Shown piece by piece: positions 33,041-42,739 of a stretch of 64,000 nucleotides of DNA. The notes beneath the pieces are model-generated. The model did no database searches and was not told the origin of the DNA. It saw nothing but the letters and a program-made list of their open reading frames with translations. The position numbers and the translations under genes are program-made. Origin of the DNA: Collibacillus ludicampi (GTDB lineage: Bacteria > Bacillota > Bacilli > Tumebacillales > BOQE01). The DNA is taken from positions 3,008,710 to 3,072,709 of the forward strand of contig NZ_BOQE01000001.1 in NCBI RefSeq assembly GCF_023705585.1, written 5' to 3'. Every line of letters begins with the position of its first letter. Positions within the stretch are counted from its first letter, which is position 1.

Positions 33041-34981
33041 TTGCGAGCGTCAAATGCGCTTTTGCGAAAGCGTCTCATGATTATTTTGTTCATTTTGGCA
33101 GCGGTGTTGATCCTATTGATCGTCCGGCTTGCGTATTTACAAATTATAAAAGCGCCGTGGTTGACACAGAAAGCGGAAGAATTATGGTCGAGAGCCATTC
33201 GTGTTGAGCCAAAACGTGGCGTTATTTATGATAGGAATGGAGAAGTGTTAGCGTATAATGGAAGTGCTCCGACTGTGGTGGCCGTTCCTGCACAGATCAA
33301 GGATAAAGAGGCTACAGCCGCGAAATTGGCGCCAGTTCTCGGAATGAAAAAGGAAGATGTAGTAAAAACGATCTCCAAACGATCATTGCTTGTCTATCTA
33401 GCTCCCGGCGGACGTAAGATCGATGATGCCAAAGCGCGCGAGGTGCGCTCACTCAAACTGCCGGGCATTTACATCACGGAAGAAGGGAAGCGTTATTACC
33501 CCAATGAGTCATTGGCGGCACATATTCTCGGGTTTGCGGGGATCGAGAATCAGGGATTAACAGGCCTTGAACTTTGGTATGATGAACGATTGCGCGGGAA
33601 ACCGGGCTATATTTCGTTCTACGCGAATGCACGCGGGGAAGAAATGCCGCAGGAAGATGATAAATACGTTCCTCCACAAAACGGGGATGATCTGGTCTTG
33701 ACGATCGACAAGGAAATCGATACGTTCGTGAAACGTGAGGTCGACAACGTGGTTGCTACGTACCACCCAGACGGCGTGATGGCGATCGTCGCCGATCCTA
33801 ACACGGGCGAGATACTCGCGTTGGAGAACTATCCGACTTTCAACCCGGCCGATTATCGAAACTACTCGCAAGAGGTGTACAATCGGAATTTATCGATCTG
33901 GAAAACGTTCGAACCCGGTTCGACATTTAAGATCGTGACATTGGCGGCCGCATTAGAAGAGAAGAAGGTGAACCTGAACGAAGGTTTTTTCGATCCGGGA
34001 TATTTTGAAGTAGCGGGTCGGCGCGTGAAGTGTTGGAAAGCGGGAGGTCATGGATCCGAAACGTTTCTTCAAGTGGTGGAAAACTCGTGCAATCCGGGGT
34101 TTATGCTTCTCGGACAACGGTTGGGTAAAGAGAAACTGTTTGAGTACATCCACAAATTCGGATTTGGTGAAAAAACGGGTATCGATATGCCGGGAGAGGG
34201 AAAAGGGATTCTTTTTAAACTGAATCGAGTAGGCCCGCTGGAATTGGCAACGACTTCGTTCGGACAGGGGGTTTCGGTGACTCCGATCCAACAGGTGATG
34301 GCTGTTTCGGCAATCGCCAACGGCGGCAAGTTGATGAAACCTTATATCGCTAAGGAATGGCGTGATCCTGATACGGGTGAAGTCTTAGAACGCAATGAGC
34401 CTACCGTTGTTCGCCGCGTCGTTTCGGAACAGACGGCGAAACTGGTGCGGGAAGCCATGGAAAGCGTTGTTGCGAGGGGAAGCGGGAAAAATGCTTATCT
34501 GGACGGATACCGTGTAGGAGGGAAAACCGGAACCGCGCAAGTGGCTTCTCCCGGAGGGGGATACGAGAATGGACACTATATCGTTTCCTTCATCGGGATG
34601 GCTCCTGTCGATAATCCCCGCTTAGTCGCGTATATTGCGATTGATAATCCGAAGGCACCGCTCGTTTTCGGGGGCGTCATTGCTGCACCTGTGGTCGGCA
34701 ACATCCTGGCGGATTCTCTGCGTTACTTAAATGTTCCTCCTTCTACAAATGGCATCGAACGCAAATACGGATATCTGGATGTGCGCCCTGTCGCTGTCCC
34801 TCAATTGGCTGGCTTATCGAAAGAAGAAGCACAAAAAGTGATGATCACCTCGGACGCCAATTTAAAAACCGAAACGGTCGGTCAAGGAAATTATGTTGTT
34901 GCGCAGTCACCCGAAGCGGGTATGAAAGTAAAACCTGGTTCAACGATCCGGCTCTATTTGAGTGATCAACCGACTTCTTGA
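33041..34981 (+). CDS. spoVD: Stage V sporulation protein D (SpoVD), class B PBP
   Basis: SpoVD builds spore cortex peptidoglycan together with SpoVE. The 646-residue protein has a membrane anchor (residues 12-31), RGVIYDRNGEVLAYN, SxxK in EPGSTFKIVTL near residue 294, SxN in ENSCNPGFM near residue 348 and KTGTAQVA near residue 494, plus one C-terminal PASTA domain (VAVPQLAGLSKEEAQKVM). The single PASTA and the position after pbpB match SpoVD of B. subtilis. The TTG start follows AAAGGGGGGAG. The pbpB 3' end has a weak CCCCGC/GCGGGG hairpin before it. Confidence 0.94.
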   Translation: MRASNALLRKRLMIILFILAAVLILLIVRLAYLQIIKAPWLTQKAEELWSRAIRVEPKRGVIYDRNGEVLAYNGSAPTVVAVPAQIKDKEATAAKLAPVLGMKKEDVVKTISKRSLLVYLAPGGRKIDDAKAREVRSLKLPGIYITEEGKRYYPNESLAAHILGFAGIENQGLTGLELWYDERLRGKPGYISFYANARGEEMPQEDDKYVPPQNGDDLVLTIDKEIDTFVKREVDNVVATYHPDGVMAIVADPNTGEILALENYPTFNPADYRNYSQEVYNRNLSIWKTFEPGSTFKIVTLAAALEEKKVNLNEGFFDPGYFEVAGRRVKCWKAGGHGSETFLQVVENSCNPGFMLLGQRLGKEKLFEYIHKFGFGEKTGIDMPGEGKGILFKLNRVGPLELATTSFGQGVSVTPIQQVMAVSAIANGGKLMKPYIAKEWRDPDTGEVLERNEPTVVRRVVSEQTAKLVREAMESVVARGSGKNAYLDGYRVGGKTGTAQVASPGGGYENGHYIVSFIGMAPVDNPRLVAYIAIDNPKAPLVFGGVIAAPVVGNILADSLRYLNVPPSTNGIERKYGYLDVRPVAVPQLAGLSKEEAQKVMITSDANLKTETVGQGNYVVAQSPEAGMKVKPGSTIRLYLSDQPTS

Positions 34982-35047
34982 CAGGGGGTTCTAAAAGACC
35001 TACAGTTGTCAATAATGAGGAAGAAGAATGGCGAGGAGGAAATTCAG

Positions 35048-36532
35048 TTGCTGCTGCAAGAACTCATTGCTCCTATTTTATTGAAGAAAGTCATTGGGTC
35101 CGTCGAAGGTATCGAGATCACAGGGATCACCGCCGATTCTCGATCGGTCGGTCCCGGTATGATGTTTATCGCATTACGCGGAGCAACCGTTGACGGCCAC
35201 GATTTTGTGGAGCAGGCGGTTTCAAAAGGTGCGGCGGCCGTTGTCGTAGAACAAGAGATGGAAGGAATCATAGCACCGCAGATTGTTGTCCGCAGCACGC
35301 GGGCAGCAATTTCGGTGCTTGCGTCCGTTTTTTACGGACATCCGTCGAAACAAATGAAAGTGATCGGTGTTACCGGAACCAATGGGAAAACCACCGTCAC
35401 CCATTTGATCGACCGAATTCTTACCGACAATGGGCATGTGACCGGCTTGATTGGAACCATCAAAAAACGGATCGGCAATAAGGAATTTGATGTCGTGAAT
35501 ACGACACCGGAAGCGCTTGAACTACAGGAAACGTTTCGAGCCATGAAAGATATCGGAACGGAATACCCGATTATGGAAGTTTCTTCACATGCGGTCGAAT
35601 TGAAACGCGTGGCAGGAACCGATTTTCATATCGCGGTATTTACCAATCTGACACAGGATCATTTGGATTTTCACGGTACGATGGAAAACTATCGGATCGC
35701 GAAAGGTAAGTTTTTTGCGCAACTCGGCAACACGTTCACGAGCGACGTTTCGACGAACAAGTACGCCGTAATCAACATAGATGATCCTTCCGCGGAATAC
35801 TTCCTGGGACAGTGTGCCGTACAAACGGTTACATACGGGATCAAGAACGACGCAGACGTACGTGCTACAGACGTGAAGATTGAAGCGGAGGGTGCCGCTT
35901 TTCGTATCGAATCGTGGGCGGGTTCCATCGACCTTCAGTTACAGATGACGGGTACGTTTGCCGTATATAATGCACTTGCGGCTGCTGCCGTTTGCCTGTG
36001 TGAAGGGATACCGCTTGAAAAAATCAAGCCTTCACTCGAGGCGGTCTCTGGAGTTCCCGGAAGGTTTGAACGTGTGCTTGCAGGTCAGCCTTATACAGTC
36101 GTCGTCGATTATGCACATACGCCCGATTCTTTGGAAAATGTTTTAAGGACGATTCGCGAATTTGCGAAAGGCAAGGTATATACAGTGGTGGGGTGCGGGG
36201 GTGACCGCGACCGAACCAAACGTCCCAAGATGGCCAAAATTGCAGTCGATTATTCCGACTTGACAGTGCTCACTTCCGATAATCCGCGCACGGAAGATCC
36301 GGAACAGATTCTCGACGATATGGAAGCGGGATTGCACGATGTGGCAAGAGAACGCTACGTGCGCTTGACAGACAGGACGGAAGCGATTCGCTTCGCGATC
36401 GGTAAGGCGATCGAAGGAGATGTGGTCTTAATCGCCGGGAAAGGGCATGAAACCTATCAGATTATCGGCAAGACGAAGTATCATTATGATGACAGAGAAA
36501 TCGCCGCAAAAGCGATACGAGGTGAAATATGA
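35048..36532 (+). CDS. murE: UDP-MurNAc-L-Ala-D-Glu:meso-DAP ligase
   Basis: MurE adds the third stem-peptide residue. The 494-residue protein has ATP loop GVTGTNGKTTVTHL near residue 111, NTTPEALELQ, and the specificity motif TSDNPRTEDP near residue 410, in which DNPR marks meso-diaminopimelate users. The TTG at 35048 lies 8 nt after a GAGGAGG site and gives the standard length; an upstream ATG lacks such a site. It ends in an ATGA overlap with murF. Confidence 0.95.
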   Translation: MLLQELIAPILLKKVIGSVEGIEITGITADSRSVGPGMMFIALRGATVDGHDFVEQAVSKGAAAVVVEQEMEGIIAPQIVVRSTRAAISVLASVFYGHPSKQMKVIGVTGTNGKTTVTHLIDRILTDNGHVTGLIGTIKKRIGNKEFDVVNTTPEALELQETFRAMKDIGTEYPIMEVSSHAVELKRVAGTDFHIAVFTNLTQDHLDFHGTMENYRIAKGKFFAQLGNTFTSDVSTNKYAVINIDDPSAEYFLGQCAVQTVTYGIKNDADVRATDVKIEAEGAAFRIESWAGSIDLQLQMTGTFAVYNALAAAAVCLCEGIPLEKIKPSLEAVSGVPGRFERVLAGQPYTVVVDYAHTPDSLENVLRTIREFAKGKVYTVVGCGGDRDRTKRPKMAKIAVDYSDLTVLTSDNPRTEDPEQILDDMEAGLHDVARERYVRLTDRTEAIRFAIGKAIEGDVVLIAGKGHETYQIIGKTKYHYDDREIAAKAIRGEI

Positions 36533-37914
36533 TACAGATATCGATTCCTGAATGTATTCGAATGGTTAATGGTATGAAACTGATCGGTCCCGATGGGGGG
36601 ATGATCCGGGGGGTTTCCATCGATTCCCGTAAAGAACAGAAAGGAAGGTTGTTCGTCCCGTTAAAAGGAGAACGGTTTGATGCACACGAATTCGTGCCGC
36701 AAGCGATCGAGAACGGAGCGACCGCCGTGTTATGGCAACTGGATCGTCCATTGCCAGACGGAGTCCGAAAGGATGTCACGTATATCGGAGTGGACGATAC
36801 GTTGATCGCATTACAGCAACTGGCTAAAGCATATCGGCAAATGTTGTCTGTGACGATTATCGGCGTGACGGGCAGTAATGGAAAAACCTCTACGAAAGAT
36901 ATGATTGCGGCAGTTTTAAAAGAAAACCACACGGTGCAAAAGACGGAAGGTAATCTGAACAACCATATTGGAGTGCCTCTTACCCTTTTGCAACTGGAGA
37001 AAACCACACAGTATGCGGTCGTGGAGATGGGGATGAGCGACATCGGTGAAATCCGACTTCTTGCGGAAATCGCAGCTCCTCAAATGGGTGTCATCACAAA
37101 CATCGGGGAAGCCCACCTCGAACAACTGGGTTCACGAGAGAGGATCGCGCAGGCGAAGTTTGAGCTGATCGAGTGTTTGACGGCGAAAGACACGGCCATT
37201 CTTCAGGGAGATGAACCTCTGCTTCGTTCGCTTGCGACTCATTCGGAAGCTTCAGTCATTTGGTTCGGCTTCACTGATGGCAATGATGTAAGAGCCACCG
37301 ATGTACAGGCGAATGGTTTGAAAGGTTCTATGTTCCGCGTGAAAGGCACGGATATGAGGTTTCGATTGCCCGTACCGGGAAGACATCAAGTTTCAAACGC
37401 TTTATCCGCCATCGCGATCGGGAGGTTGATCGGCCTCTCGGATGAGCAAATTGCAACCGGTCTGGCGAACGTCACTCTCACCGGCATGCGTTTTGAAGTC
37501 CAACCTGGACGCTTTGGCGGTCAGGTGATCAATGATGCATATAACGCTAGCCCCACGTCCATGCGAGCGGCTCTCCATACGCTTGCTGGCATCACGGAAG
37601 CGGATTTGAAAGTGGCCGTTTTGGGTGACATGCTGGAACTCGGTCCGGATGCCGCACGTTTGCATTGGGAAGTAGGGCGGCTCGCAGGTGAGCTTGGAAT
37701 CGACCGCCTATTGATCATCGGAAATCATGCGGCGGATATGAGGGATGGGGCGCTCGCGGGAGGAATGACCTCTGAGAGTATTCTAGCCCGTGATTCGGCT
37801 GCGGATGTGATCCCAATCCTCGAAGAATGGCTGAAAGAGGCGGATCATCCGGTTGTTTTGGTGAAAGCTTCCAGAGGGATGAAGCTTGAAACGGTTGCAA
37901 GAGCATTGATTTGA
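36529..37914 (+). CDS. murF: UDP-MurNAc-tripeptide:D-Ala-D-Ala ligase
   Basis: MurF adds D-Ala-D-Ala to complete the pentapeptide. The 461-residue protein has GVTGSNGKTSTKDMIAAVL near residue 109, NLNNHIGVPLTLL near residue 142, EMGMSDIGEI and VINDAYNASPTSMRAAL near residue 328. It is coupled to murE. The 98-bp gap to mraY carries the hairpin at 37928-37990. Confidence 0.95.
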   Translation: MIQISIPECIRMVNGMKLIGPDGGMIRGVSIDSRKEQKGRLFVPLKGERFDAHEFVPQAIENGATAVLWQLDRPLPDGVRKDVTYIGVDDTLIALQQLAKAYRQMLSVTIIGVTGSNGKTSTKDMIAAVLKENHTVQKTEGNLNNHIGVPLTLLQLEKTTQYAVVEMGMSDIGEIRLLAEIAAPQMGVITNIGEAHLEQLGSRERIAQAKFELIECLTAKDTAILQGDEPLLRSLATHSEASVIWFGFTDGNDVRATDVQANGLKGSMFRVKGTDMRFRLPVPGRHQVSNALSAIAIGRLIGLSDEQIATGLANVTLTGMRFEVQPGRFGGQVINDAYNASPTSMRAALHTLAGITEADLKVAVLGDMLELGPDAARLHWEVGRLAGELGIDRLLIIGNHAADMRDGALAGGMTSESILARDSAADVIPILEEWLKEADHPVVLVKASRGMKLETVARALI

Positions 37915-37927
37915 TGGCAGTTAGCGT

Positions 37928-37990
37928 GTTCAAAAAAGCTTCTGCTGTGACAGGGATATGAACAGCACATCGAACGAAGCCTTTTTGAAC
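37928..37990 (+). repeat. Intercistronic hairpin between murF and mraY
   Basis: GTTCAAAAAAGCTTC (37928-37942) pairs with GAAGCCTTTTTGAAC (37976-37990), 14 of 15 positions, and an inner TGCTGT/ACAGCA pair extends it. No T run follows, so it is not an ordinary terminator. Its right end is 10 nt from the mraY ribosome site. Its arm sequence recurs in part at 53597-53679. Confidence 0.75.
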
Positions 37991-38012
37991 AACGTCTTGA
38001 GGAGGACCTTTG

Positions 38013-38972
38013 ATGGATATGCAGACATTGTTCATCACAACTGGAGTAGCTTTTGTGGTCGGTGTGATCCTTGGCCCGCTTTTTATTCCGATTTTACGAA
38101 AGTTAAAGTTTGGCCAGGCGATTCGCGCGGAAGGTCCGCAAGCACATCAGAAAAAAGCGGGAACGCCGACGATGGGTGGTATCATCATTCTGGTGGCACT
38201 CACGTTTACGACACTGATCTTATCCGATCGTTCATGGGATGTTCTCCTGCTTCTCATCGTCACACTGGGCTACGGCTTGGTTGGATTCCTCGATGATTAC
38301 ATCAAAGTGGTGATGAAACGTAATCTAGGCTTGCGAGCGAAACAGAAGCTTCTTGGACAGATCCTGATCGGGTTGATCTTTTTCTTGATTTTGTATCTTC
38401 GCGGATTTGATATGTCATTGGACATCCCAGGAATCGACGTGCATTGGAACTTGGGACTTTTGTATCTTCCTTTCCTGATTTTCGTGGTGATTGGCACCTC
38501 TAACGCGGTCAATCTGACAGACGGACTTGATGGATTGGCGGCGGGAACAACTGCGATCGCATTTGGAGCCTATTCGATCATCGCGCTCTTGGGCAGCAAG
38601 TATGATGTTTCTGTGTTTTGTGCCGCCATGGTGGGCGGTGTACTCGCTTTTCTCGTGTTTAACGCTCATCCCGCCAAAGTGTTCATGGGCGATACAGGAT
38701 CGTTGGCGATCGGGGGAGCGTTGGCGGCTGTCGCTGTGTTGACCAAAACCGAATTTTTACTCGTGCTGATCGGCGGTGTGTTTGTCGTCGAAGCACTATC
38801 CGTCATCATTCAGGTGATTTCTTTTCAAACCACCGGTAAACGAGTCTTTAAAATGAGCCCCCTTCACCATCATTTCGAATTGTCAGGCTGGTCCGAATGG
38901 CGCGTGGTAGGTACATTCTGGGCGGTTGGCTTGTTCCTGTCAATCGGGGCTTTGGCTCTATATATGAAATGA
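38013..38972 (+). CDS. mraY: Phospho-MurNAc-pentapeptide transferase MraY
   Basis: MraY forms lipid I on undecaprenyl phosphate. The 319-residue ten-helix membrane protein has GTPTMGG near residue 51, GFLDDYIKV near residue 92, [15 protein letters not shown] near residue 166, [14 protein letters not shown] near residue 224 and the family [15 protein letters not shown] near residue 289. The ATG at 38013 is 7 nt after GGAGG; a second ATG two codons on is possible. Confidence 0.95.
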   Translation: MDMQTLFITTGVAFVVGVILGPLFIPILRKLKFGQAIRAEGPQAHQKKAGTPTMGGIIILVALTFTTLILSDRSWDVLLLLIVTLGYGLVGFLDDYIKVVMKRNLGLRAKQKLLGQILIGLIFFLILYLRGFDMSLDIPGIDVHWNLGLLYLPFLIFVVIGTSNAVNLTDGLDGLAAGTTAIAFGAYSIIALLGSKYDVSVFCAAMVGGVLAFLVFNAHPAKVFMGDTGSLAIGGALAAVAVLTKTEFLLVLIGGVFVVEALSVIIQVISFQTTGKRVFKMSPLHHHFELSGWSEWRVVGTFWAVGLFLSIGALALYMK

Positions 38973-38985
38973 AAGGACGTACGAT

Positions 38986-40344
38986 ATGATGGACTTCCGA
39001 GGGAAAAACATTCTCGTGCTCGGCCTCGCCCGTAGCGGCGCGGCTGTGGCACGTCTTTTACATACGCAGGGAGCCAGGGTCACTGTGAATGACATGAAAG
39101 AGAGAGAGAGTCTTGGACCTGAGGTGGAAGAACTGGAGGAGAGGGGGATCCCGGTGATTTTGGGGGGACATCCCGAAGGGATTGTTTCCCCTGCAGTTGA
39201 TCTGATTGTAAAAAATCCGGGGATTCCTTATACGGCTACACCTGTAAAAAAAGCGTTACAACTGGGAATCCCAGTCGTAACAGAAGTTGAAATCGCCTAT
39301 TTGTACTGTAAAGCGCCCATTCTGGGAATCACTGGATCCAACGGGAAAACTACGACAACCACATTGACTGGTAAAATTCTGGAAGAGGCGGGTCTCAAGC
39401 CTGTCGTAGCAGGAAATATTGGACGAGCTCTTTCGGAAATTGTAAGCACAGTCCGTTCTGATCAATGGGTTGTTGCCGAATTGTCAAGCTTTCAGTTAAT
39501 GGGAACGTTAGAGTTTCGCCCAAGAATCGCTGTACTTTTGAATCTATATGAAGCGCATCTCGATTACCATGGGACGTTAGAAGCGTACCGTCAGGCGAAG
39601 AGCCGTTTATTTATCAATCAGAAAGAGGATGATATCGCTGTTTTGAACGCGGATCAACCTCTTGTGATGGAACTTGCTTCGTCAATCCGCGCGCGGATTT
39701 TTCCATTCAGTCGTACAAAGCGGCTCCATGAAGGGGTTTTTGTACAAGACGGCGTGATTATCGCACGGAAAGACGGGCAGGAACGAGAGATCTGCAATGT
39801 CTCCGAAGTCGCCTTGCCGGGTGAACACAATCTTGAGAACGCGTTGGCTGCCACGGCCGCTTCTTTTGCGGCTGGTGCATGCGAACAGGCGATTCGCACC
39901 GTATTGATGCGTTTCCGCGGTGTCGAACACCGCTTGGAATATGTAGGAGCGAAAGATGGGGTCAAGTATTATAACGATTCGAAAGCGACCAATTCGCAAG
40001 CAGCATTGAGAGCAATTACCTCATTTCCTGAACGTGTGATCTTGATCGCGGGAGGACTGGATCGCGGAGATGATTTTCACCTCTTGATTCCCGTTTTTCA
40101 AAAACATGTGAAAGCGATCGTCACACTGGGCCAATCGGCCGACAAATTGCTTCTGGCTGCCGAGAAAGCAGGCGTATCCAAGCGTATTAAAGTATCACGG
40201 ATCGAAGAAGCGGTTCAAGTCGCGAAGAGCCTGGCCGAACCTGGTGATACGGTCTTGCTTTCTCCCGCATGTGCGAGTTGGGATATGTATAAATCGTTCG
40301 AAGAGAGAGGGCGCATATTTAAACAAGCCGTGCATACAATGTAG
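38986..40344 (+). CDS. murD: UDP-MurNAc-L-alanine:D-glutamate ligase
   Basis: MurD adds D-glutamate. The 452-residue protein has an N-terminal Rossmann start ILVLGLARSGAAVARLL, ATP loop GITGSNGKTTTTTLTGKIL near residue 110, and the C-terminal YNDSKATNSQAALRA near residue 324 with the Mur-ligase lysine region. An AAAGGAC site precedes ATG-ATG. Confidence 0.95.
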   Translation: MMDFRGKNILVLGLARSGAAVARLLHTQGARVTVNDMKERESLGPEVEELEERGIPVILGGHPEGIVSPAVDLIVKNPGIPYTATPVKKALQLGIPVVTEVEIAYLYCKAPILGITGSNGKTTTTTLTGKILEEAGLKPVVAGNIGRALSEIVSTVRSDQWVVAELSSFQLMGTLEFRPRIAVLLNLYEAHLDYHGTLEAYRQAKSRLFINQKEDDIAVLNADQPLVMELASSIRARIFPFSRTKRLHEGVFVQDGVIIARKDGQEREICNVSEVALPGEHNLENALAATAASFAAGACEQAIRTVLMRFRGVEHRLEYVGAKDGVKYYNDSKATNSQAALRAITSFPERVILIAGGLDRGDDFHLLIPVFQKHVKAIVTLGQSADKLLLAAEKAGVSKRIKVSRIEEAVQVAKSLAEPGDTVLLSPACASWDMYKSFEERGRIFKQAVHTM

Positions 40345-40382
40345 CGATTGGGACGAGACCGTGTCATCGAGGGGGTTCTCAC

Positions 40383-41483
40383 TTGGATACAAGAGTGCGA
40401 AAGAATCCGGACCTGCTGATTATCGTTTCAACGCTACTGTTGCTTGGCATCGGCATCGTTATGATTTACAGCGCGAGCGCCGTGCTCTCAGGGCAGAAAT
40501 ACGGGGATTCTTTTTATTTTGCCAAACGTCAACTCTTGTGGGCGATCGCCGGGCTGATTATGATGTATGTGATGATGAATTACGATTACCGGAAGTTGAA
40601 GCAGTATGCGAAACCGGGGTTGCTGCTCTGTATCCTGTTATTGATCGCCGTGATCATTCCTGGGATCGGGCAGGTGCGCAACGGTTCCCGTGCATGGCTT
40701 GGAATCGGCTCATTGGGGATCCAGCCTTCCGAATTTGCGAAATTAGGCATGATCGTGTTTTTCGCTCACTGGTTAGAAAAACATCAAGCGCGAATTCAGG
40801 AGTTTCGCCGTGGGCTTTTACCACCGCTTCTGATCGTTATAGGGATCGTCGGATTGATTATGCTGGAACCGGATCTGGGACAGAGTGTTGTCATCATGGG
40901 GACGGCGATCTTGATCATCTTTGCGGCCGGTGCGCGTTTTAAGCATTTGGCGGGATTGGCTTCGTTAGGTATCCCTGTGTTCGCCTTGTTGGTGATTGTG
41001 GCCCCTTACCGTTTGAAGCGAATTTTCGCTTTTCTCGATCCATGGGCTTATGAACGAACAGAAGGCTATCAAATCATACAGTCTTTGTTTGCCATAGGCC
41101 CAGGCGGTTTGTTAGGGCTCGGTCTTGGAAGATCGAGACAAAAATTCTTGTACTTACCTGAGCCGCAGACAGACTTTATTTTCGCCATCTTGTCGGAAGA
41201 ACTTGGTTTCCTCGGCGCCACCACCGTCATCCTGCTCTTCTTGCTTCTGCTCTGGCGCGGGGTGCGCACGGCGATCACGGCTCCCGATACGTTTGGTTCT
41301 CTGCTCGCAGTTGGCATTACCGGTATGATCGCCGTACAGGTCATCATCAATATCGGTGTGGTTACAGGTTCGATGCCGGCGACGGGAATCACCCTGCCGT
41401 TTATCAGTTTCGGCGGCTCTTCACTAATGCTCATGCTCACATGTGTGGGAATCTTATTGAATATCTCTCGATACGCGAAGTGA
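40383..41483 (+). CDS. spoVE: SEDS glycosyltransferase SpoVE (FtsW/RodA family)
   Basis: SEDS proteins polymerise lipid II. The 366-residue ten-helix protein has RAWLGIGSLGIQPSEFAKLG near residue 100, EPDLGQSVVI near residue 160 with the catalytic-site aspartate, and TGITLPFISFGGSSLM near residue 337. Its position between murD and murG is that of spoVE in B. subtilis, partner of SpoVD; it could also serve as the vegetative FtsW. The TTG start follows GAGGGGGT. Confidence 0.92.
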   Translation: MDTRVRKNPDLLIIVSTLLLLGIGIVMIYSASAVLSGQKYGDSFYFAKRQLLWAIAGLIMMYVMMNYDYRKLKQYAKPGLLLCILLLIAVIIPGIGQVRNGSRAWLGIGSLGIQPSEFAKLGMIVFFAHWLEKHQARIQEFRRGLLPPLLIVIGIVGLIMLEPDLGQSVVIMGTAILIIFAAGARFKHLAGLASLGIPVFALLVIVAPYRLKRIFAFLDPWAYERTEGYQIIQSLFAIGPGGLLGLGLGRSRQKFLYLPEPQTDFIFAILSEELGFLGATTVILLFLLLLWRGVRTAITAPDTFGSLLAVGITGMIAVQVIINIGVVTGSMPATGITLPFISFGGSSLMLMLTCVGILLNISRYAK

Positions 41484-41498
41484 GAGGATGATTACTGA

Positions 41499-42626
41499 GT
41501 GAGAGTGCTTCTTACCGGTGGCGGTACGGGTGGGCATATCTATCCCGCGCTCGCCATCGCGAAATACTTGCAACGAAAAGAAAAACAGGTTGAGATTTTA
41601 TATGTGGGGACCGAACGAGGGCTGGAAAGTGATATTGTTCCACGTTCGGGCTTTACTTTCCGTACGATTGAAGTTTCCGGCTTGAAACGGAGTTTATCGT
41701 TTGATACGATAAAAACTTTCTGGAAACTAACCAAGGGAATTCGTCAGGCACACTCGATCATCCGTGAGTTCAAACCGGATATCGTCATCGGAACCGGTGG
41801 GTATGTTTGTGCTCCTGTATTGTTTGTGGCGCGGCTCATGGGTCACCTGACGGTCATTCACGAACAGAACGTCTATCCGGGATTGACGAACCGTTTTCTC
41901 AGCCGTTTTGTACATCGCGTGTGTATTTCTTTTGCCGATGCGGAAAAGTACTTAAGTAAATATAAACAAAAAGTTATACTTACGGGTAATCCGCGAGCAA
42001 GTGAAGTGATTCAAGTCGACAAGGACAGCGCTCACCGGGCAGGCACGGAACTGGGATTGGATCGAAAGCTTAAGACTGTCGTTGTCGTTTCGGGATCACG
42101 TGGGGCTAAACCGATCAACGAGGCGGTCATGAATATGTTGGAAGAAGTTGCTCGGCAGGATGTCTTTCAACTGCTGTACATTACGGGAAAAGTTCACTAT
42201 GATGAAATCATGAAGCGCGTGCGTGATAAAAAGCTTGACAAGGCGCGCACGATTCTCGTCCGTCCGTTCGTGTATGAGATGCCTGAATTGTTGTCACAGA
42301 CCGATTTGTTGATCGGACGCGCGGGAGCGTCTACCATCGCGGAATTGACGGCGATGGGCGTCCCAGCTGTGTTTATTCCGTCTCCTTACGTGACTGCAAA
42401 CCATCAGGAGCTCAACGCGCGCTGGGTCGTGGAACATGGAGGCGGAGTGATGATTCGGGAGTCCGAATTGACGGGAAAACGTTTGTTTGATACCGTTTTT
42501 TCCCTTGTATCAAATCCGCAGCAACTCGCTGCGATGAGTGAAAGCAGCCGGACATTAGGAATGCCCGATGCATTAGAGAATATCTACCGAGTTATGAAGG
42601 AACTGCTCACCGTCACGAAAACCTGA
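41499..42626 (+). CDS. murG: UDP-GlcNAc:lipid I GlcNAc transferase
   Basis: MurG converts lipid I to lipid II at the cytoplasmic face. The 375-residue GT-B protein has VLLTGGGTGGHIYPALAIA at the N-terminus, GTGGYVCAPVLFVA near residue 94, HEQNVYPGLTNR near residue 121, SRGAKPINEAV near residue 198 and RAGASTIAELTAMGVPAVFIP near residue 268. It ends at a clear terminator. Confidence 0.96.
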   Translation: MRVLLTGGGTGGHIYPALAIAKYLQRKEKQVEILYVGTERGLESDIVPRSGFTFRTIEVSGLKRSLSFDTIKTFWKLTKGIRQAHSIIREFKPDIVIGTGGYVCAPVLFVARLMGHLTVIHEQNVYPGLTNRFLSRFVHRVCISFADAEKYLSKYKQKVILTGNPRASEVIQVDKDSAHRAGTELGLDRKLKTVVVVSGSRGAKPINEAVMNMLEEVARQDVFQLLYITGKVHYDEIMKRVRDKKLDKARTILVRPFVYEMPELLSQTDLLIGRAGASTIAELTAMGVPAVFIPSPYVTANHQELNARWVVEHGGGVMIRESELTGKRLFDTVFSLVSNPQQLAAMSESSRTLGMPDALENIYRVMKELLTVTKT

Positions 42627-42654
42627 GCGATTGACCTGGCTCAGGTTTTTATTT
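42621..42654 (+). terminator. Terminator of murG
   Basis: ACCTGAGC pairs with GCTCAGGT across a 10-nt loop and is followed by TTTTTATTT. It overlaps the murG stop and splits the cluster before murB. Confidence 0.88.
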
Positions 42655-42739
42655 GCAAAGTGATGAACTTGGACGTTTGTCACACTCTTTTATAGATGGC
42701 ATACTATGAGGGTACGAGGATCAATGCTGGAGGTAAGTC